A stretch of DNA of 64,000 bases from Atopobium sp. UBA1382 (GCA_002305805.1 DBQY01000011.1:17821-81820); one strand, 5' to 3'; positions 1-9,254 are shown, counted from the first letter of the stretch. A program made the numbers and translations. Notes: a model not told the origin generated them from the sequence alone.

Positions 1-855
1 ACCATCCGTGACCGCGAGGATGAGATCGAGCGTCTGCGCAACCAGCGCGCCCGACTCTCCACCAAGCTCATCGGCGAGACGCTCGAGCAGCACTGCGAGA
101 TGGAGTTCAACCGCTGGCGCGCCACGGCGTTCAGGAACGCTGAGTTCCACAAGGACAACGACGTCGTGGGCGGCTCGAAGGGTGACTACGTCTTCCGCGA
201 GGTCGACGAGGACGGCGTCGAGGTCGTCTCGATCATGTTCGAGATGAAGAACGAGGATGACGCCTCCGCCGCATCCAGCCGCCACAAGAACGCGGACTTC
301 TTCAAGAAGCTCGACCAGGACCGCCGCAACAAGGGCTGCGAGTACGCCGTGCTCGTCTCGCTCCTGGAGCCGGAGAGCGAGCTCTACAACGCGGGCATCG
401 TGGACGTCTCCTACGAGTACGAGAAGATGTACGTCATCCGCCCGCAGTTCTTCATCCCCATGATCACGCTGCTCAGGAACGCGGCGGAGAACGGTCACTC
501 GTACCGGCGCGAGCTTGTCGAGGTGCGCCAGCAGAACCTCGACATCACGCACTTCGAGGACGCGCTCGAGGACTTCAAGGAGAAGTTCGGCAAGAACTAC
601 GAGACGGCGAGCCGCAAGTTCCAGACAGCCATCGACGAGATCGACAAGACCATCGCGCATCTCCAGAAGGTCAAGGAGAACCTCACCTCCTCGGAGAACC
701 AGCTGCGCCTTGCCAACAAGAAGGCCGACGAGCTGACCATCCGCAAGCTCACCTGGAAGAACCCGACAATGCGCGAGAAGTTCAACGAAGCCCGAGCCGC
801 GCGTGACGAAGTGGCGAACGGCGAGGGGGCAGTGGAGCCGGATGCGGTAGAGTAG
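1..855 (+). CDS. DUF2130 domain-containing protein, C-terminal part
   Basis: The reading frame is already open at base 1, so the N-terminus lies outside the window; 284 residues are visible. The visible part reads as a DUF2130 protein: KGDYVFRE near visible residue 60 is followed by IMFEMKNE and by a LDQDRRNKGCEYAVLVS stretch. This family is related to restriction-endonuclease-like folds, and the E-x-K in FEMKNE resembles such a core. The last 100 residues are charged and predicted coiled coil (EIDKTIAHLQKVKENL). The N-terminal visible part (DREDEIERLRNQRA) is also helical, matching the family pattern of coiled coils around a nuclease-like core. The substrate is unknown. It ends 30 bases before the MBOAT gene but seems functionally unrelated to it. 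Confidence 0.8.
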   Translation, partial: TIRDREDEIERLRNQRARLSTKLIGETLEQHCEMEFNRWRATAFRNAEFHKDNDVVGGSKGDYVFREVDEDGVEVVSIMFEMKNEDDASAASSRHKNADFFKKLDQDRRNKGCEYAVLVSLLEPESELYNAGIVDVSYEYEKMYVIRPQFFIPMITLLRNAAENGHSYRRELVEVRQQNLDITHFEDALEDFKEKFGKNYETASRKFQTAIDEIDKTIAHLQKVKENLTSSENQLRLANKKADELTIRKLTWKNPTMREKFNEARAARDEVANGEGAVEPDAVE

Positions 856-885
856 GACAAACGCACAACGGGGGAGCCTCCACAT

Positions 886-2307
886 ATGGTCTTTTCGAGT
901 CTGATCTTCGTCTTCGTCTTTTTCGTCATCTACCTCACCGTCTACCGGCTGGTGGATGATCGCCACAAGAACATGGTCCTGCTCGTGGTGTCCCTCGTGT
1001 TCTACGCGTGGGGCGGCCCCGAGTTCCTCGTTCTGCTCGTGGGCGAGACCTTTGTGAGCTGGTTCACCGCGCTGCGCATCGGGCGTTCGGAGTCGCGCGG
1101 CGCGCGGCGCGCCTGGCTCGCCGCCGACCTCGTGATCATGCTCGGCCTTCTGGCCTACTTCAAGTACGCCATGTGGATCGCGGGCACGCTGCAGGGGCTC
1201 TTTGGCGTTCCCGAGGCGATCCCGAACATCGTGCTGCCGATCGGCATCTCGTTCTACACGTTCCAGCTCATCTCCTACACGGTGGACGTCTACACCGAGA
1301 AGGTCGCCTACCAGCCCACGTACTGGAAGCTGCTGCTCTACTCGTCACTCTTCTTCCAGTGCATCGCGGGACCGATCGTGCGCTACGAGACCGTGGCCAA
1401 CGAGATCGACCACCGCAGCGTGCGTCAGATGGACGTCTACGAGGGCACGCGGCGCTTCTGCATCGGCCTCGCCAAGAAGGCGGTGCTCGCCAACGCGTGC
1501 GCGAGCGTCGCGGACACGCTGCTGCCCGTGGGCACCGACGGCATCTACTCCCAGGTCACGGCAGGCCTGTGGCTCGGCATGCTCTTCTACATGCTTCAGA
1601 TCTACTTCGATTTCTCCGCCTACTCGGACATGGCCATCGGCATGGGTCGCATGGTCGGCTTCCGCTTCCTCGAGAACTTCGACTACCCGTACCAGTGCGT
1701 CTCGGTGAAGGACTTCTGGCGCCGCTGGCACATCTCGCTCTCGACGTTCTTCCGCGACTACGTCTACATCCCGCTTGGCGGCAGCCGCTGCTCCACGCTC
1801 ACGTGGGTGCGCAACATGTTCGTGGTCTGGTTCCTCACGGGCCTCTGGCACGGAGCGAGCTGGAACTACATTCTCTGGGGCCTCTACTTCTTCGTGTTTC
1901 TGCTCCTCGAGCGCTTTGTCATCCGCGACCGTCTGCCGCGCGCCCTCGCGCACGTCTACGCGCTCGTGGTGGTCTACTTCGGCTGGGTCCTCTTCAAGTT
2001 CGAGAACTTCTCCGAGCTCGGCTCCGTGCTCGTGGGCATGCTCGGCTTCTCCTCGGGTGGCCTCATGAGCATGGAGGTCCAGACGCTCTTCCTCCAGAAC
2101 GTCTTCCTGCTCGTCTTTTGCGTCATCGCCTGCACCAATTTCGGCCGTCAGGTGCGTGACGCCCTCCACGAGCTCTCCCGCAGCTCGGCGGTGGCGCTCA
2201 AGATCTTCGGCGTTACCGAGTTTTTGGTGCCGATCGCGCTGCTCGTGGTCTCCGTCATCGCCCTGACCGGGGCGAGCTACAACCCGTTCATCTACTTCCA
2301 GTTCTAG
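886..2307 (+). CDS. MBOAT family O-acyltransferase
   Basis: A 473-residue multi-pass membrane protein of the membrane-bound O-acyltransferase family (AlgI/DltB/PatA group), which moves acyl groups across the membrane onto cell-surface polymers. The family core is clear: the SVKDFWRRWHISLSTFFRDY stretch and, downstream, GLWHGASWNYILWG, whose histidine (about residue 322) is the expected catalytic residue. About ten hydrophobic segments run along the protein, and the length is normal for AlgI-like members. The ATG is preceded by a purine-rich GGGGGAG site. The next gene starts 13 bases after the stop and encodes a DHHW-type partner, so the two form an acetylation module for an exopolysaccharide or other envelope polymer. 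No glycan synthesis gene is present to name the substrate. Confidence 0.93.
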   Translation: MVFSSLIFVFVFFVIYLTVYRLVDDRHKNMVLLVVSLVFYAWGGPEFLVLLVGETFVSWFTALRIGRSESRGARRAWLAADLVIMLGLLAYFKYAMWIAGTLQGLFGVPEAIPNIVLPIGISFYTFQLISYTVDVYTEKVAYQPTYWKLLLYSSLFFQCIAGPIVRYETVANEIDHRSVRQMDVYEGTRRFCIGLAKKAVLANACASVADTLLPVGTDGIYSQVTAGLWLGMLFYMLQIYFDFSAYSDMAIGMGRMVGFRFLENFDYPYQCVSVKDFWRRWHISLSTFFRDYVYIPLGGSRCSTLTWVRNMFVVWFLTGLWHGASWNYILWGLYFFVFLLLERFVIRDRLPRALAHVYALVVVYFGWVLFKFENFSELGSVLVGMLGFSSGGLMSMEVQTLFLQNVFLLVFCVIACTNFGRQVRDALHELSRSSAVALKIFGVTEFLVPIALLVVSVIALTGASYNPFIYFQF

Positions 2308-2320
2308 GGGAGCGTTGCGC

Positions 2321-3697
2321 ATGTCCGAGAGAGAGCCGAGAAGGACGACCGGTCGGTCGCAGGGGCGCCCGCAGCGCTCGCCGCGCACGAGGTCCCTTGC
2401 GCGCTGGCGGCAGGCCTCCGTCGACACCGTCAATGCAATTCTTGCCGTTGGGTTCGTCGTGGGCCTTGCGTTCTTCGCCCGTCCCTCCACCTCCGGCGTG
2501 GAGATGCGCGAGCTCACAAAGTTCCCGTCCTTCTCGCTCGAGGGCTTTCTCGACGGGTCGTTCACGAGCGATCTCTCGCTGTGGTACGCGGACACCTACC
2601 CGCTGCGCGAGCCGCTCGTGGCGGCGGACCAGTGGCTCGAGGCGCGCTACGGTATCGACACGGGTACCAAGATGATCGGAGGCAACGTGGTCGCCGACGA
2701 GTTGCCGCCCGAGGGCGAGCAGGACGTGCAGGAGCCTACCGAGCCGGCCGAGCCCGAGGAGCGCGAGGAGGTCGAGGTCCCCACCGAGGACGCCATGGCG
2801 GCCGACATCCAGAACCAGATCATGAACGGCCTTTACGTGCACGACGGGGCCGCCTACAGCATCTACTACTTCAGCCAGGAGGCGGTGCAGGGCTACACGG
2901 GCGCGATCAACGCCTGCGCGCAGGCGCTCGCCGGTGAGGCCAAGGTGTACTCGGTGCTCGCCCCCAACAACTCGGCGGTGCTCGACGACGAGACCCTCGC
3001 CAAGCTGGGCGGTACCGACCAGGAGCAGGCGATCGCCTACTTCAACAGCCTCTACGAGCCCGCGGTGGGGACGGTCGACTCCTGGACGGCCATCCGCGAT
3101 CACATGGACGAGTACGTCTACTTCCGCACCGACCACCACTGGACGCAGCTCGGTGCCTACTACGTCTACGAGGCGCTGTGCGAGGAGATGGGCATCGAGC
3201 CCATCGACCTGGCAGACCAGGAGACCATGCGCTTTGACGGGTTCCTCGGGACGTACTACTCGCAGATCCGCGATGCCGCCATGGCAGCCAACCCCGACTA
3301 CGTCGAGGCGCGCGTCCCCAACGGCACGAACGACATGACCTGCTGGGACAAGAACGGCACCGAGGTGCAGGCCAACGTCATCACGGACGTCACGGGCTGG
3401 AACCAGGCGTCGCTGTACAACACCTTCATCGCCGGCGACGAGCCGCTCGAGCACATCCACAACCCCGAGAAGGTCGACGGCAGCTCGGTCCTGGTGATCA
3501 AGGATTCCTACGGGTGCGCGTTCACGCCGCTGCTCGTGGACAACTTCGAGGACGTTTGGGTGATCGACTTCCGCTACTCGAACGAGAACATCCCCGAGTT
3601 CGTTCGCGAGCACGGGATTCAGAACGTCGTCTTCGTGAACAACATCTCGCTCGCTGGCACGCTCACGGTGGCGGACAAGCTCACGAGCATGATGTAG
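2321..3697 (+). CDS. DHHW family (AlgX/AlgJ-like) polysaccharide O-acetylation protein
   Basis: A 458-residue protein with a basic N-terminus, one membrane segment (about residues 30-48, NAILAVGFVVGLAFFA) and an extracytoplasmic SGNH-hydrolase-like domain. The sequence TDHHWTQLGAYYVYEAL at about residue 270 is the signature DHHW motif of AlgX/AlgJ relatives, which pass acetyl groups from an MBOAT partner to polysaccharide. A later VIKDSYGCAFTPLL motif carries the likely catalytic serine (KDSY). The region around residues 130-155 is very acidic (EPTEPAEPEEREEVEVP), probably a linker. I chose ATG 2321, with GGGAG eight bases upstream, over TTG 2315. It directly follows the MBOAT gene and must be co-transcribed with it. 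Confidence 0.88.
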   Translation: MSEREPRRTTGRSQGRPQRSPRTRSLARWRQASVDTVNAILAVGFVVGLAFFARPSTSGVEMRELTKFPSFSLEGFLDGSFTSDLSLWYADTYPLREPLVAADQWLEARYGIDTGTKMIGGNVVADELPPEGEQDVQEPTEPAEPEEREEVEVPTEDAMAADIQNQIMNGLYVHDGAAYSIYYFSQEAVQGYTGAINACAQALAGEAKVYSVLAPNNSAVLDDETLAKLGGTDQEQAIAYFNSLYEPAVGTVDSWTAIRDHMDEYVYFRTDHHWTQLGAYYVYEALCEEMGIEPIDLADQETMRFDGFLGTYYSQIRDAAMAANPDYVEARVPNGTNDMTCWDKNGTEVQANVITDVTGWNQASLYNTFIAGDEPLEHIHNPEKVDGSSVLVIKDSYGCAFTPLLVDNFEDVWVIDFRYSNENIPEFVREHGIQNVVFVNNISLAGTLTVADKLTSMM

Positions 3698-3715
3698 GGG
3701 AGGGTGCGCGGGCGC

Positions 3716-5485
3716 CTATGCGCCGAGCGCCCCGAGCGCGTCCCCGGCGACGCCCTCGACCGTGATGCCGCAGCGGGCGAGAAGCTCGGCGGGGTCGTAG
3801 CGGTCGACGAAGGCGCGCGGCAGTCCGTAGCAGAGGGTGCGCACGTCGCCTGCGGCGAGGGCCCGGGCGCAGCGCTCGCCAAAGCCGCCGTCCAGGATGC
3901 CGTCCTCGAGGGTCACGATCACGCGGTGGTCAGCGGCAAGACGTCCGAGCAGGTCCTTGTCCGGCGTCGTGGCAAGGCGGGGGTTCACGAGCGTCGCGCT
4001 CACGTCGTTTACCGCCAGGGCGTCCGCGATCTTCTCGCCCAGCGGGAGGAAGTCGCCGAGGGCGAGCAGGGCGATCTGGGAACCCTTGCGGAGCACCTCC
4101 CAGCCATGGGTATAGTCGTCCGATCGCGCGAATTCCGGGCGGGACGTCACGCCCCCCGCGACGGGTACGCGGATGGCCACCGGACCGCCCTCGTGCTCGA
4201 TCGACCAGGAGAGCATGTCGAGGTACTCCTCGATGCAGGTGGGAGCGAGGTAGGTGAGCCCCGGCATGGAACCCAGCATCGGGATGTCGAAGAACCCCAG
4301 GTGGGTGACGTCAGTGGTGCCAAAGGCGGACGCGCCAAAGACGAGGATGGTCGCCGGGACTCCGTTCAGGCAGAGGTCGTGCCAGAGCTGATCGTAGGCC
4401 CGCTGCAGGAAGGTCGCGTAGATGCCGAGGACGGGCCGCGCGCCTGCGCGGGCGAGTCCGGTCACGTAGCTCACGGCGTGCTCCTCGGCGATGCCCACGT
4501 CGACGAAGCGCCGGCCCGCGCGCTCTCGGAGCTCGGGCGAGAAGCCCATGATGTAGGGCGTGGCGGCGTTCACCGCGACGACGCGCGGGTCGGTCTGCAT
4601 CCAGTCCGCCAGCAGGGCGCCGGTAACGTTGGCGTAGTTCTCGTCGGCGGGGTGCGCGGCGGCGCCGGGGCGCACTGCCCCCGTGGCAACGTCAAAGGGC
4701 ACGGCGTGGTGCCATCCCTCCGGGTTTGCCGCGGCCGGCGCGTAGCCATGGCCCTTCTCGGTGTGGACGTGGAGGACCACGGGATGGTCCGTGCCGCGCA
4801 GTTCGGAGAGGGCAACCTCCAGCGCGGCGACGTCATGGCCGTCCTCGAGGTAGCGGTAGTCGAGTCCGAGCGCGCGGAACACGTTGTGCTCAGAGGCCCC
4901 CTGGGTGGCACGCAGGTCGGCGAGCGAGCGATAGATGCCGCCGCGGTTGGGCGCGATCGACCACTCGTTGTCGTTGACCACAATGATCAGGCCGCTGCCG
5001 AGCTCGACGGCGTTGTCCAAGCCCTCGAAGGCAAGGCCGCCGGAGAGGGACCCGTCGCCGATGACGGCCACCACGTCGTACGTCTCACCCGCGAGGTCGC
5101 GTGCAGAGGCGAGGCCGCAGGCGAGGCTGATCGAGGTCGAGGTGTGGCCCATCGAGAAGAGGTCATGCTCGGACTCCCCGGGGTTGGAGAAGCCCGAGGC
5201 CTCCGCGTAGCGAGCGGGGTCGAGAAACGCCGCCGCGCGGCCGGTGAGCATCTTGTGCGCATAGGACTGATGAGAGACGTCGAAGACGATTTTGTCGTGC
5301 GGGGTCTCGAAGACGCGGTGCAGGGCGATGGTCAGCTCGACCGTGGCGAGGTTGGAGCCAGTGTGCCCGCCGATCGCCGAGGTGCGCTCGATGATTGCCG
5401 CGCGCACCTCGTCCGCGAGGGTCGGGAGCGCGGAGGCGGGGAGGGCACGGACGTCCTCGGGCGAGTTGACGTGCTCGAGATACAT
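3716..5485 (-). CDS. dxs: 1-deoxy-D-xylulose-5-phosphate synthase, short Dxs-like form
   Basis: A 589-residue thiamine diphosphate enzyme of the Dxs/transketolase family, the first step of the MEP isoprenoid route (pyruvate plus glyceraldehyde 3-phosphate). The N-terminal domain has GGHTGSNL (His41), SHQSYAHKMLTG and the ThDP site GDGSLSGGLAFEGLDN at residues 143-158. The central pyrimidine domain has DVGIAEEHAVSYVTGLA with the conserved glutamate. The protein is about 40 residues shorter than typical Dxs, and its GDGSLSGG and ENYAN regions look like the shorter Dxs variant of Clostridia and other anaerobes. The ATG at 5485 is chosen because GGAGGAG sits just upstream; an ATG 45 bases further up lacks a site. 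The gene converges on the DHHW gene with an 18-base gap. The specific activity of the short form is less certain than its family. Confidence 0.85.
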   Translation of the reverse strand: MYLEHVNSPEDVRALPASALPTLADEVRAAIIERTSAIGGHTGSNLATVELTIALHRVFETPHDKIVFDVSHQSYAHKMLTGRAAAFLDPARYAEASGFSNPGESEHDLFSMGHTSTSISLACGLASARDLAGETYDVVAVIGDGSLSGGLAFEGLDNAVELGSGLIIVVNDNEWSIAPNRGGIYRSLADLRATQGASEHNVFRALGLDYRYLEDGHDVAALEVALSELRGTDHPVVLHVHTEKGHGYAPAAANPEGWHHAVPFDVATGAVRPGAAAHPADENYANVTGALLADWMQTDPRVVAVNAATPYIMGFSPELRERAGRRFVDVGIAEEHAVSYVTGLARAGARPVLGIYATFLQRAYDQLWHDLCLNGVPATILVFGASAFGTTDVTHLGFFDIPMLGSMPGLTYLAPTCIEEYLDMLSWSIEHEGGPVAIRVPVAGGVTSRPEFARSDDYTHGWEVLRKGSQIALLALGDFLPLGEKIADALAVNDVSATLVNPRLATTPDKDLLGRLAADHRVIVTLEDGILDGGFGERCARALAAGDVRTLCYGLPRAFVDRYDPAELLARCGITVEGVAGDALGALGA

Positions 5486-5600
5486 GGCCCTCCTCCCTCT
5501 CCTTTGTCCGTTGCTCTGGTCCTCTAGCATCTCACATTTTCAGGGCCGAGTTGTGTCATATCTGCGGAAAGCCCCGGGGGTACGGCGGGCGTGATGCAGC

Positions 5601-5606
5601 TACAAT
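5601..5606 (+). promoter_or_regulatory. Candidate -10 element of the DegV gene
   Basis: TACAAT lies 29 bases before the DegV ATG. No good -35 hexamer is visible at 17 bases, so this is a weak call. The same TACAAT word precedes the feoAB gene. Confidence 0.4.
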
Positions 5607-5635
5607 GTGCATATGACTGCGACCCGGGAGGGACC

Positions 5636-6490
5636 ATGCCAAAGATCGTGATCACCGCCGAGACCGGATGCGACATTCCCGCCGCGGAGGCGGCCGAGCT
5701 GGGTGTGACGCTCGTCCCCATGCACGTGACCATAGGCGACAAGACCATCGATGACGGTGAGCTCTCCTCCGCAGAGATGCTCGAGCGGTGCCGGCAGCTT
5801 GGCGTTCTGCCCAAGACGAGTGGCTGCTCCCCGCATGACTTCCAGGTCGTCTTTGACCGCATCCATGAGGGGGACCCCGAGGCCCAGATTCTGCACGTGG
5901 CCTACTCGGCGGTCACGACCTGCTCCCTCGCGTCCGCGGAGGCGGCCGCCGAGGGGCGCGACTACGTGGCGACGCTGGATACCCGACACGTCACGATTGG
6001 TCAGGGGCTCGTCGTGCGCGAGCTCGTGGCATGGCTGCGCGAGCACCCCGAGGCGACGCTCGGGGAGGCGCGCGAGCACGCCCTGGACGTCGCTGCGCGC
6101 ACCCGCATGGCGTTCCTTCCCGGTGACCTGGGCTATCTGCGTGCCGGAGGCCGTCTCTCCAACGTTGCCTTCCTCGGTGCGACACTGCTCAAGATCAAGC
6201 CGGTGGTGGAGCTCGTGGAGGGCAAGCTTGTGGCCACGAAGAAGCTGCGCGGCTCCATGGCCTCGGCTGCCATCGCGCTCATCGACTACCTTGCGCTGCG
6301 CGAGGAGTTCGATCCAGCCCGTATGGTTCTCGTGAAGTCCCCCGGTCTTCCGGAGCAGGTGCGCTCCGCTGCGACCGAGCATGCGCGCGCCCTGGGCTTT
6401 GAGCACGTGGAGTGGTACGAGACCGGCAACGTCATCACCTCCCACTGCGGGCCTGGCGCGCTGGGTGTGGCCTTCCTCGCAAAAGCGTAG
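5636..6490 (+). CDS. DegV family fatty-acid-binding protein
   Basis: A 284-residue DegV protein; members bind a fatty acid and can act as the FakB subunit that presents it to a fatty acid kinase. The opening PKIVITAETGCDIP and PMHVTIGDKTIDDG are typical, and TSGCSPHDF at residues 61-69 is the conserved loop that contacts the lipid carboxylate. The last domain has the usual EWYETGNVITSHCGPGALGVAF ending. ATG 5636 is used because CGGGAGGGA precedes it; an upstream GTG would add 15 residues with no homology. No fakA gene is in the window, so the partner kinase must be elsewhere. It is transcribed away from dxs. Confidence 0.9.
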   Translation: MPKIVITAETGCDIPAAEAAELGVTLVPMHVTIGDKTIDDGELSSAEMLERCRQLGVLPKTSGCSPHDFQVVFDRIHEGDPEAQILHVAYSAVTTCSLASAEAAAEGRDYVATLDTRHVTIGQGLVVRELVAWLREHPEATLGEAREHALDVAARTRMAFLPGDLGYLRAGGRLSNVAFLGATLLKIKPVVELVEGKLVATKKLRGSMASAAIALIDYLALREEFDPARMVLVKSPGLPEQVRSAATEHARALGFEHVEWYETGNVITSHCGPGALGVAFLAKA

Positions 6491-6519
6491 GTCGAAGGGA
6501 CGAGGGGCCGCTCTCACGC

Positions 6520-6525
6520 TACAAT
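6520..6525 (+). promoter_or_regulatory. Candidate -10 element of feoAB
   Basis: TACAAT ends 30 bases before the feoAB ATG. A matching -35 is not clear, and no Fur or DtxR/IdeR box was recognised nearby. Confidence 0.4.
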
Positions 6526-6555
6526 GTCGACCGGACGACGTGAGGAGAGGCCCGC

Positions 6556-8910
6556 ATGAACCTGGATGAGCTGGAGATTGGCAAGGACGCCATCGTGGCA
6601 TCGGTGGACTGCGACGAGCCGTCGCTGCGCCAGCACATCCTGGACATGGGTCTCACGCCCGGTGTGGAGGTCACGCTGATGAAGCGCGCCCCCATGGGCG
6701 ACCCGCTGGAGATCCGTCTGCGCGGCTACGAGCTCACCCTGCGCCGGGACGATGCCGCGCACATCACGCTCACGCAGGTGCATGACATGCATGACGCCCC
6801 GCGTGGCCGCGAGCGCCTCGAGGCGGCGGACCACCCCGCCATTGGCGAGAAGTACGTGCCGCGCGCGGCCGGCACGGCAATCCCGGAGGGGCGACCGCTC
6901 AAGCTCGCGCTCGCCGGCAATCAGAACTGTGGCAAGACCACGCTCTTCAACGCGCTCACGGGCGCGAACCAGCACGTGGGTAACTTCCCGGGTGTGACCG
7001 TGGACCGCAAGGACGGCCAGATCAAGGGCCATCCCGAGGCCACGGTCACGGACCTGCCGGGCATCTACTCGCTCAGCCCGTACACGAGCGAGGAGGTGGT
7101 GAGCCGCCGCTTCATCCTGGAGGACGACCCGGACGCGATCATCGACATCGTGGACGCCACCAACATCGAGCGCAACCTCTACCTCACGCTGCAGCTCATG
7201 GAGCTGGACCGACCGATGGTGCTTGCGCTCAACATGATGGACGAGCTCACGGCCAACGGTGGCACCGTGAGCGTGAACCGTCTGGAGGCGGCCCTCGGCA
7301 TCCCGGTGGTGCCCATCTCCGCCGCGCGCGAGGAGGGCATCTCGGAGCTCGTGGAGCACGTGCTGCACGTGGCGCGCTTCCGCGAGCATCCCGGCCGCGT
7401 GGACTTCTGCGCGGCGGACGGCCCGGACCACGGCGCCCTGCACCGCTGCATCCACGGCATCTGCCACATCATCGAGGACCATGCCGCCGCGGCCAACCTC
7501 CCGGTGCGCTTTGCGGCAACCAAGCTCATCGAGGGGGACTCCCTCGTGATGGGCGCGCTGGGCCTGGACCAGAACGAGCTCGACGCCGTGGAGCACATCA
7601 TCACGCAGATGGAGGACGAGTCCGGACGCGACCGCATGGCGGCCCTCGCGGACATGCGCTTCTCGTTCATCGAGGGCGTCTGCGCCGAGTGCGTGGTCAA
7701 GCCGCACGAGAGCCGCGAGCACGCGCGCTCGGTGGCGGCCGACCGCATTCTCACGGGCAAGTACACTGCCATCCCCGTCTTCGTGGGCATCATGGCGCTC
7801 GTCTTCTGGCTCACCTTTGACGTGGTGGGCCAGCGGCTCTCCGACCTTCTCGCCCTGGGCATCGATCTCGTGACGGCACGGGTCGACGCCGCGCTCACGG
7901 CCTTCGGGCTCAACCCCGTGGTGCATTCCCTCGTGATAGACGGCGTCTTCGCCGGCGTGGGCAGCGTGCTCTCGTTCCTCCCGATCATCGTGGTGCTCTT
8001 CATCCTGCTCTCGATCCTCGAGGACTCCGGCTACATGGCGCGCGTGGCCTTCGTGATGGACAAGCTGCTGCGGCGCCTGGGGCTCTCCGGGCGCAGCTTC
8101 GTGCCGATGCTCATCGGCTTTGGCTGCAGCGTGCCCGCCATCATGGCCACGCGCACCCTGCCCTCCGAGCACGACCGTAAGATGACGGTCATGCTCACGC
8201 CGTTCATGAGCTGCTCGGCCAAGGTGCCGGTGTACGCGCTCTTCTCCGCCGCGTTCTTCCCGGAGTGCGCGCCGCTCGTGATGATCGCCCTGTATCTCAT
8301 GGGCATCGTGGTGGGCGTCCTCGTTGCGCTCGTGCTCAAGGGGACGGCATTCAAGGGCGACCCGGTGCCCTTCGTGATGGAGCTTCCCAACTACCGCATG
8401 CCCGCGCCGCGCACCGTGGCGCGCCTGGCCTGGGACAAGGCCAAGGGCTTTGCCACCAAGGCATTCACGATCATCTTCGTGGCGAGCGTGGTGATCTGGT
8501 TCCTGCAGACCTTCGACGTGCGGCTCAACGTGGTCTCGGACCAGTCCCGGAGCATGCTCGCGGCGCTCGGCGCCCTGATGGCCCCGCTCTTCGCGCCGCT
8601 CGGCTTTGGCGACTGGCGCGCGGCGGCGGCTCTGGCAGCCGGCTTCGGCGCCAAGGAGAACGTCGTGGCCACGCTGACCGTCCTCATGGGAGGGAGCACG
8701 GCGGGGCTGCCGGGGCTCTTCTCGCCGCTCGCCGCCTTCGCGTTCCTCACGTTCACGCTGCTCTACACGCCGTGCGTGGCCGCGGTCTCCGCCGTCAAGG
8801 GCGAGCTCGGCACCCGCATGATGTGGGCCGTCATCGCCATGCAGTGCGGCGTGGCATGGGTCGTGGCACTCGTGGTGCGTCTCGCGGGCATGGCGCTCGG
8901 CATGGGCTAG
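6556..8910 (+). CDS. feoB: FeoA-FeoB fusion, ferrous iron transport protein
   Basis: A 784-residue single-chain ferrous iron importer. Residues 1-75 form a FeoA SH3-like domain (RQHILDMGLTPGVEVTLMKRAPMGDP). Then a linker leads to the FeoB G domain: G1 GNQNCGKTT (121-129), G2 in FPGVTVD, G3 DLPG (166-169), G4 NMMDE (226-230). The C-terminal half contains the two Gate motifs with about eight membrane helices, including SGYMARVAFVMDKLLRRLGLSGRSF split by family-typical residues and GFGCSVPAIMATRTL, whose cysteine lines the permeation path. Most bacteria encode FeoA separately, so the fusion is notable. No FeoC is present. GAGGAGAGG precedes the ATG. The gene is in its own unit. Confidence 0.96.
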   Translation: MNLDELEIGKDAIVASVDCDEPSLRQHILDMGLTPGVEVTLMKRAPMGDPLEIRLRGYELTLRRDDAAHITLTQVHDMHDAPRGRERLEAADHPAIGEKYVPRAAGTAIPEGRPLKLALAGNQNCGKTTLFNALTGANQHVGNFPGVTVDRKDGQIKGHPEATVTDLPGIYSLSPYTSEEVVSRRFILEDDPDAIIDIVDATNIERNLYLTLQLMELDRPMVLALNMMDELTANGGTVSVNRLEAALGIPVVPISAAREEGISELVEHVLHVARFREHPGRVDFCAADGPDHGALHRCIHGICHIIEDHAAAANLPVRFAATKLIEGDSLVMGALGLDQNELDAVEHIITQMEDESGRDRMAALADMRFSFIEGVCAECVVKPHESREHARSVAADRILTGKYTAIPVFVGIMALVFWLTFDVVGQRLSDLLALGIDLVTARVDAALTAFGLNPVVHSLVIDGVFAGVGSVLSFLPIIVVLFILLSILEDSGYMARVAFVMDKLLRRLGLSGRSFVPMLIGFGCSVPAIMATRTLPSEHDRKMTVMLTPFMSCSAKVPVYALFSAAFFPECAPLVMIALYLMGIVVGVLVALVLKGTAFKGDPVPFVMELPNYRMPAPRTVARLAWDKAKGFATKAFTIIFVASVVIWFLQTFDVRLNVVSDQSRSMLAALGALMAPLFAPLGFGDWRAAAALAAGFGAKENVVATLTVLMGGSTAGLPGLFSPLAAFAFLTFTLLYTPCVAAVSAVKGELGTRMMWAVIAMQCGVAWVVALVVRLAGMALGMG

Positions 8911-8975
8911 CGTCTCGACGGGACGTCCTTCTCGCCCGCCTTTGAGGCTTTGGGCGAAGGATCGATGAACAAGTT

Positions 8976-9191
8976 CTAGACCTTATGCAAAGGCAGGGAT
9001 GTTTCGGCGTACTGCCGGCAAAATCGCAAAATAGCGGGCGGCTGGGCGACGAGATACAAACCCTTCGCCCAAAACCACGTGAGATACTTCGAGGACGTCT
9101 CGCGCGGAAGCGCAGGGCGCAAAACCAGCCCAATCGTGGTATCGAGTCGCGCCCCCGACAAGAGCTCAAAAAACGGGTACACAAACCCCAT
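8976..9191 (-). CDS. Uncharacterised 71-residue reading frame in the feoAB-LOG gap
   Basis: The 344-base gap between feoAB and the LOG gene has no gene on the plus strand. The minus strand carries a 71-residue frame starting at ATG 9191 (MGFVYPFFELLSGARLDTTI...) with aromatic residues, normal amino acid balance and no low complexity, unlike the arginine- or serine-rich frames that overlap real genes here. It keeps going upstream into the LOG gene without a stop, and its ribosome binding site is weak (GGGTAAGCGG). It may be a small gene, a remnant or a repeated element. Low confidence. Confidence 0.3.
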   Translation of the reverse strand: MGFVYPFFELLSGARLDTTIGLVLRPALPRETSSKYLTWFWAKGLYLVAQPPAILRFCRQYAETSLPLHKV

Positions 9192-9254
9192 GGTCCGCTT
9201 ACCCGTCGCTGACCTTTGCGACGTAGCGTTATGCTCCGGAAAGAAGGAGACGAC

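Noticed and set aside
3704..5527. A plus-strand open frame of about 600 codons opposite dxs
   Set aside because: It is a shadow of dxs, with high Gly/Val/Glu content and no ribosome binding site.
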